From NCBI GenBank assembly GCA_964370605.1, contig CAYJJX010000006.1, positions 1 to 64,000 of the forward strand: a stretch of 64,000 nucleotides of DNA, read 5' to 3'. Both the position numbers and the translations under genes were made by a program. The notes under the pieces were generated by a model that worked only from the letters and a program-made list of their open reading frames with translations, was not told the origin of the DNA and did no database searches. Shown one piece after another: positions 59,950 through 64,000 of this stretch (position 1 is its first letter; the number at the start of each line of letters is the position of its first letter). The DNA is from CAYJBH01 sp964370605. Lineage in GTDB: Bacteria; Bacillota; Clostridia; Oscillospirales; Ruminococcaceae.

Positions 59950-61685
59950 TTTCCAGCCCTCTCTACATATGTGGTGCGATCATAAAAATTTTCAACGTCC
60001 ATAACAAATGTACCGTCAACAGCTTTTGAAAAACCTAACTTTCCATATATGTCTTTAACCATACCATTTTTGGAGGTTGGAAGGTATTCTCCAATTACCA
60101 CCCCCACCTCTAAACTTTTGGCAATTCGGTTAATTTCATTTATACAAAGTTCTTCAACACTCCGATTAAGCACACGGCAGCTCATCAACCATGTATCAAT
60201 AAATAATGCATCTCCTTGCTTTTTCAGTATCAAAACACTTACTAAACCGTGATCTCCAAACTTATCTTTTAACGCAAAATATCGTGTTATATAATTATTA
60301 TCACCTTTAATTTGCGTTATCTCATCTTCCGAATATCTCACTGTTCTTAAATTAAATTGATTGGACCGCTGTGTTAGCTGTGATATTCGAGAAACATAAA
60401 AATCACTAAACTCTTCAATATCAGCCGACATTTCAAGTGACCGAAGGTATTCGCCATAATTGTTAAACTGTTTTTGATACTCCACTCGCTTTGACTGCGC
60501 CAAATACAGATCAGTCCTGTTTTGGTCTTCATCCGAAACACTAAATGTGTCAAACAAATTCAGCGAAACCAAATACGCCAAATATAACGCAGGGTCGTCC
60601 GGCAAATTCGGAACATTAATTTGGGGATGAAACGACTTTACCGAATCCCGCTCGAAAGGGTTGTCGTCAATAAACAGGATACTATCCATTCCGATATTCA
60701 ATGTTTCTTGTATTCTTTTTATGTTTGTCGCTTTATCATCCCAATTTGCCACAAACATAGAAATGTCATCCAGCCCGAGAACCATATCCGGATGTTTTAA
60801 AAACACTTCTCGTGCGACATCGTCATTGTTTTTACTGCATACGGCAAGTATAATCCCTCTACTTTTTAGTTGTAGTAACCATTTTTGAAATGCTACAAAG
60901 ATTGGACCGTTTCCTACTTCACCTAGCTCAATTCCGTTCAAGCCATCGTCACCGATAACCCCACCCCACAGAGTGTTATCTAAATCCAACACCACACATT
61001 TTATCATTTTCCCATTCAATGCACCGATAAAATCAAGTGCTCTTGCTGAAATATGACATATCGCCTCAAGCGAAAAAGCCAACTTTGCGTAGTAGTACAT
61101 TTTTGTATTGTGGAATCGCTCTTCTCCAAGTGTGTTTTTTATACCATCAACATCTATTATATTTACATTTTTAAACTCGGCAGCGGCTTCACAAAGCAAA
61201 TAGTTCAGCTTTCGCAGCTGAAATAAAAAAGAATTTGCATTTTTGTTCCCCAACGTTCCAAACACACCATCACTCATATATGCAAAATTAGTTTGCATAA
61301 TATTGTACGTGCCTTTTTCTGCAATGCTGCTCCAATAATTCCTGATCGTATCCAGCTTGCTTTTGGCAAAAATGCTTTTTTCCTCAAAAGGAAGGCTACA
61401 AAAATCCTCATACAGTTTTTCTGTACACATTACGATGAGTATATGTTGTATATTTTTTTCATAAATACTTGAACTTGGATTTGCAATCTGCAACTCTATC
61501 TGATTATAAGCGGTATCTATTGCATCTACACAAATATTATTTGCCGATGCTAAGCCATTCATTGCTGTTACCAAATGCTGTGTCGCGCAGTCACCGATTA
61601 CCGCCAACTTCTGAGTGACTAAATCATCAGGCCTATAACCGTTTGCCATTTTTTTTAGCTCATTAAATTTATATATCTTCTTCAT
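59946..61685 (-). CDS. FkbH-like HAD-IIIC glyceryl transferase
   Basis: 579 residues. N-terminal part is SGNH-like (KLAVIGDCATQHLV), the middle is a HAD domain with VVLDLDNTLWGGVIGDDG (D234 and D236), VCSKNND and FIDDNPFERD, and the C-terminal ~140 residues are GNAT-like (RSNQFNLRT, DHGLVSVL, WLMSCRVLNRSVE). FkbH proteins take D-glyceryl from 1,3-bisphosphoglycerate and load it on an ACP. ATG 61685 is chosen over a TTG at 61718 because GAGAGAG immediately precedes it. First gene of the operon. Confidence 0.92.
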   Translation of the reverse strand: MKKIYKFNELKKMANGYRPDDLVTQKLAVIGDCATQHLVTAMNGLASANNICVDAIDTAYNQIELQIANPSSSIYEKNIQHILIVMCTEKLYEDFCSLPFEEKSIFAKSKLDTIRNYWSSIAEKGTYNIMQTNFAYMSDGVFGTLGNKNANSFLFQLRKLNYLLCEAAAEFKNVNIIDVDGIKNTLGEERFHNTKMYYYAKLAFSLEAICHISARALDFIGALNGKMIKCVVLDLDNTLWGGVIGDDGLNGIELGEVGNGPIFVAFQKWLLQLKSRGIILAVCSKNNDDVAREVFLKHPDMVLGLDDISMFVANWDDKATNIKRIQETLNIGMDSILFIDDNPFERDSVKSFHPQINVPNLPDDPALYLAYLVSLNLFDTFSVSDEDQNRTDLYLAQSKRVEYQKQFNNYGEYLRSLEMSADIEEFSDFYVSRISQLTQRSNQFNLRTVRYSEDEITQIKGDNNYITRYFALKDKFGDHGLVSVLILKKQGDALFIDTWLMSCRVLNRSVEELCINEINRIAKSLEVGVVIGEYLPTSKNGMVKDIYGKLGFSKAVDGTFVMDVENFYDRTTYVERAGN

Positions 61686-61743
61686 GCTCTCTCTCGAAAC
61701 ACTTACTTTAGCTGACAATTATTTTAATTATATAATCGTATTA

Positions 61744-61772
61744 ATTATACAATAAAACACTGTAAAAGTCAA
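61744..61772 (-). promoter_or_regulatory. Sigma-A promoter of the eleven-gene acyl operon
   Basis: Minus strand TTGACT (61772-61767), 17-nt spacer, TATAAT (61749-61744), about 55 nt before ATG 61685. One mismatch to consensus. No other strong promoter was seen within the operon. Confidence 0.82.
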
Positions 61773-61837
61773 TCAAAATGCAGCTTTGAACAGATAGTTT
61801 ACGTTCCTTCTCGTCGCCATCAAAGTTCAATTATTAC

Positions 61838-61865
61838 TTGACATTTTCATCTGTTATGTTATAAT
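61838..61865 (+). promoter_or_regulatory. Extended -10 promoter of the mutS2 leader
   Basis: TTGACA (61838-61843), 16-nt spacer, TATAAT (61860-61865) preceded by TGT, forming an extended -10. Drives rightward transcription into the leader. Confidence 0.82.
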
Positions 61866-61899
61866 ATCAGTGAAATATTTATTTGATGAGGAGTGTTTT

Positions 61900-61917
61900 T
61901 TGTTAATTGTAGCATAG
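61900..61917 (+). CDS. Possible five-codon leader peptide
   Basis: TTG TTA ATT GTA GCA TAG (MLIVA) with GAGGAG six nt upstream (61888-61893). Its stop touches the base of stem A, so a translating ribosome would affect folding of the leader. Very short and speculative. Confidence 0.25.
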   Translation: MLIVA

Positions 61918-62078
61918 TTTTGATTTCTGCCCTGAGCAAAAATCAAAATCTTTCAAACATGGTTTAGTGCCGGGAAACGGGGCGAATCCGTTTACCTAGC
62001 ATATTCATTTTGGACTGCATTTAATACATTACGCTTATCACAACAGTTTTTATGCTTTTTCGTAAAAGTATATCATTT

Positions 62079-62107
62079 GGTGTATAGGTGTGCTATGCGC
62101 CTTTTTT
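62079..62107 (+). terminator. Terminator/attenuator before the MutS2-like gene
   Basis: GGTGTATAG (62079-62087) pairs with CTATGCGCC (62093-62101) with two G-T pairs, followed by six T's. The gene starts 65 nt later. Confidence 0.8.
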
Positions 62108-62171
62108 GTTGTCTGAAATATAAAACCAAATCCGAAAAGAACAAGGCATCCTGAAAGGAATAATCATAAAT

Positions 62172-64000
62172 ATGTTAAAAACATTTGAAACTTTAGAATT
62201 CACAAACATCTTAAACAGCTTAAGTGAATTTGCACTATCGCAAAACGCCAAGGACAAAATACTCGCACTCAGACCGTTTTTAAACGAACGGGACTGCAAA
62301 AAACAAATGAAGGACACGTCAGAAGCGAAGCTAATCATTGATTCAATCGGAAGTCCTCCCATCGCTTCCATGACCGAACTTGACAAAGTTCTTATGCTTG
62401 CGGAAAAAGGCTCAATGCTAACTCCGCAACAGCTGACATCGGTTGCAGCGTTTATCCATTCCTGCAAAAGGATGACAAACTTTTTGAAAAAGGCCGAATC
62501 GTTAGAGGTCAACCTCGCATACTACGGGCTTTCTTTCGTCAACCTTGAAGACCTCGGCGAAATGATAGAGGGATCAATAGTAAATGAAAAGGTGGACAGT
62601 TCAGCCTCAAAAACGTTGCAGGACATCAGAAGAAAAATTGAAAATGCCAGTAGCTCGATCAAGGCAAAACTAGACACTGTTCTGCGTAGCAAAAAAGCAT
62701 ATCTTTCCGATAATAACATCGTGGTTCGCAACGGTCGATATGCACTTCCGGTCAAAAAAGAATATGCGAGTCAGGTTTCCGGTTCGGTTATAGATACTTC
62801 CAATACCGGCGGAACCGTTTTCATCGAACCGTCCAGCGTTAGCAAAATCCAGTCTGAAATAAACATTTTGTTGATCGAAGAGGATAACGAAGTCAGAAAA
62901 ATCTTGTACACCCTCACAGCATTGGTGGACGAAAACATCTCGTCACTGAAAACCAATATGGACTATATGGAAACTCTCGACTTCGTATTCGCAAAGGCAA
63001 AATATTCTTATCACCTTAAGGCAAACGAAGTTCCAATCAACACAAATCGAGTAATTAAAATCATAAAAGGACGCCACCCTCTACTCAAACAGGAAAGTTG
63101 TATCCCACTCGATTTCACACTTGGGGAAAACTATCGGGGCGTCGTAGTTACCGGACCAAACACAGGTGGGAAAACCGTCGCACTCAAGACGGTCGGGCTG
63201 TTATCTTTGATGGCACAGTGCGGACTTCATGTCCCAGCAGAAAAAGGCAGTACACTCACAATGAATGCAAACATCCTTTGCGATATCGGCGATGGTCAGA
63301 GCATCTCAGAGAATTTGTCAACCTTTTCGGCACACATAACAAATATTGTCACTATCCTCAAAGAGGTGTCTCACGAAAGTCTGGTGCTTTTAGACGAGCT
63401 CGGCTCCGGTACCGATCCGGCAGAAGGCATGGGAATAGCGGTCGCCATTTTAGATGAGCTGCGAAAGAAAAACTGTCTCTTTTTAGCCACAACCCACTAT
63501 CCCGAAATCAAAGACTATGCAAAAAATACGCCGGCGCTTATCAACGCGAGAATGGAGTTCGACAGAGAAAACTTGCGACCGCTATATAAACTACAGATCG
63601 GCGAAGCCGGCGAAAGTTGTGCTTTGTCGATAGCAAAGCGCCTCGGACTGCCGCAACATCTTTTGGACAGGGCAAAAAAAGAAGCTTATTTCGATCATGG
63701 ATCAACAGCAAGAGCAGAGCGCTTTACCGATGAGGTCGCTGACGAGATAAGCGGGCCAAAACAGGCAAGCAAAATAGTCAAAGACATTCCAAACAAAATC
63801 AACACGGTCAAGCATCTTTTTGAAATGGGCGACAGCGTCACCGTCTTAGCAGACAACAGTATCGGAATCGTCTACAAACCCGCCGACGAAAAGGGAAACT
63901 TGATAATTCAAGTCAAAGATGAAAAAATCGAAATAAACCATACCAAGGTTAAGCTCAAAATCCGTGCATCGGAGCTCTACCCGCCTGATTATGATTTTTC
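62172..64000 (+). CDS. MutS2-like ATPase (3' end outside window)
   Basis: 609 codons open to the window end. MutS2 features: an N-terminal core clamp (LEFTNILNSLSEFALS; GGTVFIEPSSVSKIQSEI near residue 216), Walker A GPNTGGKTVALKT near residue 330, the NLSTFSAHI signature, Walker B LVLLDELGSGTDP and the ATTHYPEIKDYA motif. The final visible residues (ELYPPDYDF) resemble the end of a clostridial MutS2 paralogue group of about 640 residues that lacks the Smr nuclease domain, but the missing end prevents a decision. MutS2 acts in recombination suppression and, in B. subtilis, on collided ribosomes. AAAGGA 13 nt upstream. Confidence 0.9.
   Translation, partial: MLKTFETLEFTNILNSLSEFALSQNAKDKILALRPFLNERDCKKQMKDTSEAKLIIDSIGSPPIASMTELDKVLMLAEKGSMLTPQQLTSVAAFIHSCKRMTNFLKKAESLEVNLAYYGLSFVNLEDLGEMIEGSIVNEKVDSSASKTLQDIRRKIENASSSIKAKLDTVLRSKKAYLSDNNIVVRNGRYALPVKKEYASQVSGSVIDTSNTGGTVFIEPSSVSKIQSEINILLIEEDNEVRKILYTLTALVDENISSLKTNMDYMETLDFVFAKAKYSYHLKANEVPINTNRVIKIIKGRHPLLKQESCIPLDFTLGENYRGVVVTGPNTGGKTVALKTVGLLSLMAQCGLHVPAEKGSTLTMNANILCDIGDGQSISENLSTFSAHITNIVTILKEVSHESLVLLDELGSGTDPAEGMGIAVAILDELRKKNCLFLATTHYPEIKDYAKNTPALINARMEFDRENLRPLYKLQIGEAGESCALSIAKRLGLPQHLLDRAKKEAYFDHGSTARAERFTDEVADEISGPKQASKIVKDIPNKINTVKHLFEMGDSVTVLADNSIGIVYKPADEKGNLIIQVKDEKIEINHTKVKLKIRASELYPPDYDF

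Larger units (their letters stand above)
61872..62107 (+). ncRNA. Structured leader or small RNA upstream of the MutS2-like gene
   Basis: Runs from the predicted start to a terminator. Stem A pairs TTTTGATTT (61918-61926) with AAATCAAAA (61940-61948) plus inner TGC/GCA. Stem B pairs AAACGG (61975-61980) with CCGTTT (61988-61993) around GGCGAAT. A weaker TTACG/CGTAA pairing encloses 62028-62065. It matches no riboswitch or 6S RNA that I recognise. As no second promoter is visible before the gene at 62172, an attenuator role is likely; an independent sRNA is the alternative. Confidence 0.55.

Noticed and set aside
51437..61685. Reading the operon as a plain dlt operon or as an NRPS/PKS cluster
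   Set aside because: It has too many extra enzymes (FkbH, transketolase, SDR, MaoC, second ACP) for dlt, and no condensation, ketosynthase or thioesterase domain for an NRPS or PKS.
61872..62107. Assignment of the mutS2 leader as 6S RNA
   Set aside because: It has a CCCTGAGC string as in 6S RNA, but I could not build the long rod with a central bubble and the length is greater than usual. Left unassigned.
62093..62956. Several minus-strand frames at the right edge
   Set aside because: They are shadows of the MutS2-like gene, which is open in the plus strand from 62172 to the window end with intact Walker motifs.

Overview
The window looks like a chromosomal segment of an anaerobic, motile member of the Firmicutes, class Clostridia (probably an Oscillospirales-type lineage). 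Support comes from a complete Rnf complex in the order CDGEAB, a fliD-fliS pair, the rimP-nusA-ylxR-ylxQ-infB-rbfA block, AAAGGA-type ribosome binding sites, consensus TTGACA/TATAAT promoters, frequent TTG and GTG starts, and families typical of Clostridia (DUF2325, DUF3793, DUF5711, ComFB, CvpA). The species cannot be named from sequence alone. Protein family names below are from recognition of motifs; no database search was run.

Layout. 1-8700: initiator tRNA-Met, an EAL phosphodiesterase, a GH95 glycosidase, a family 2 glycosyltransferase, an MBOAT/SGNH O-acylation pair and a zinc-ribbon membrane protein. 8700-17500: fliS and fliD behind a near-perfect sigma-28 promoter, then rnfB, A, E, G, D, C read leftward; RnfE has a long charged tail. 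17500-22400: an ABC exporter with a large extracytoplasmic coiled-coil insert and a seven-PASTA membrane protein in one operon. 22400-25250: a GNAT enzyme; a leftward operon ParA-like ATPase, ComFB-like protein, aquaporin. 25400-27300: a DUF2325-DUF3793-flavodoxin operon behind a perfect promoter and two copies of a 16-bp near-palindrome (probable metal-repressor sites), then a small AraC-type regulator. 27300-32500: metal-efflux loci, first a small membrane protein, a P1B ATPase with an unusual SCA motif and a 26-residue peptide, then CsoR with its operator and a CPC-type ATPase. 32700-40130: an unusual double glycosyltransferase-like protein, DUF5711, CvpA, a ClpE-like unfoldase and a MATE pump. 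40150-50440: translation and RNA genes (rimP to truB), dprA, rsmG, a beta-carbonic anhydrase, the L21 leader with rplU-rpmA, and tRNA-Pro. 50440-51440: noncoding repeats tied to the tRNA-Pro 3' end.

51437-61685 is the most striking region: an eleven-gene leftward operon from one strong promoter. It encodes an FkbH-like glyceryl-loading enzyme, a DltA-like adenylation enzyme, a GNAT-like acyltransferase, two acyl carrier proteins, a short-chain dehydrogenase, both halves of a transketolase, a MaoC-type hydratase, an MBOAT membrane acyltransferase and an SGNH-fold membrane-anchored protein. All functional types of the D-alanylation (Dlt) system are present, plus a set of enzymes that could build an unusual hydroxyacyl or aminoacyl group on a carrier protein. 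I infer an expanded Dlt-like pathway that makes an acyl group inside the cell and transfers it across the membrane to an envelope polymer or lipid. I know of no described system with this composition.

61838-64000: divergent promoter, a roughly 240-nt structured leader with a terminator and a possible five-codon upstream ORF, then a MutS2-like gene cut off by the window end.
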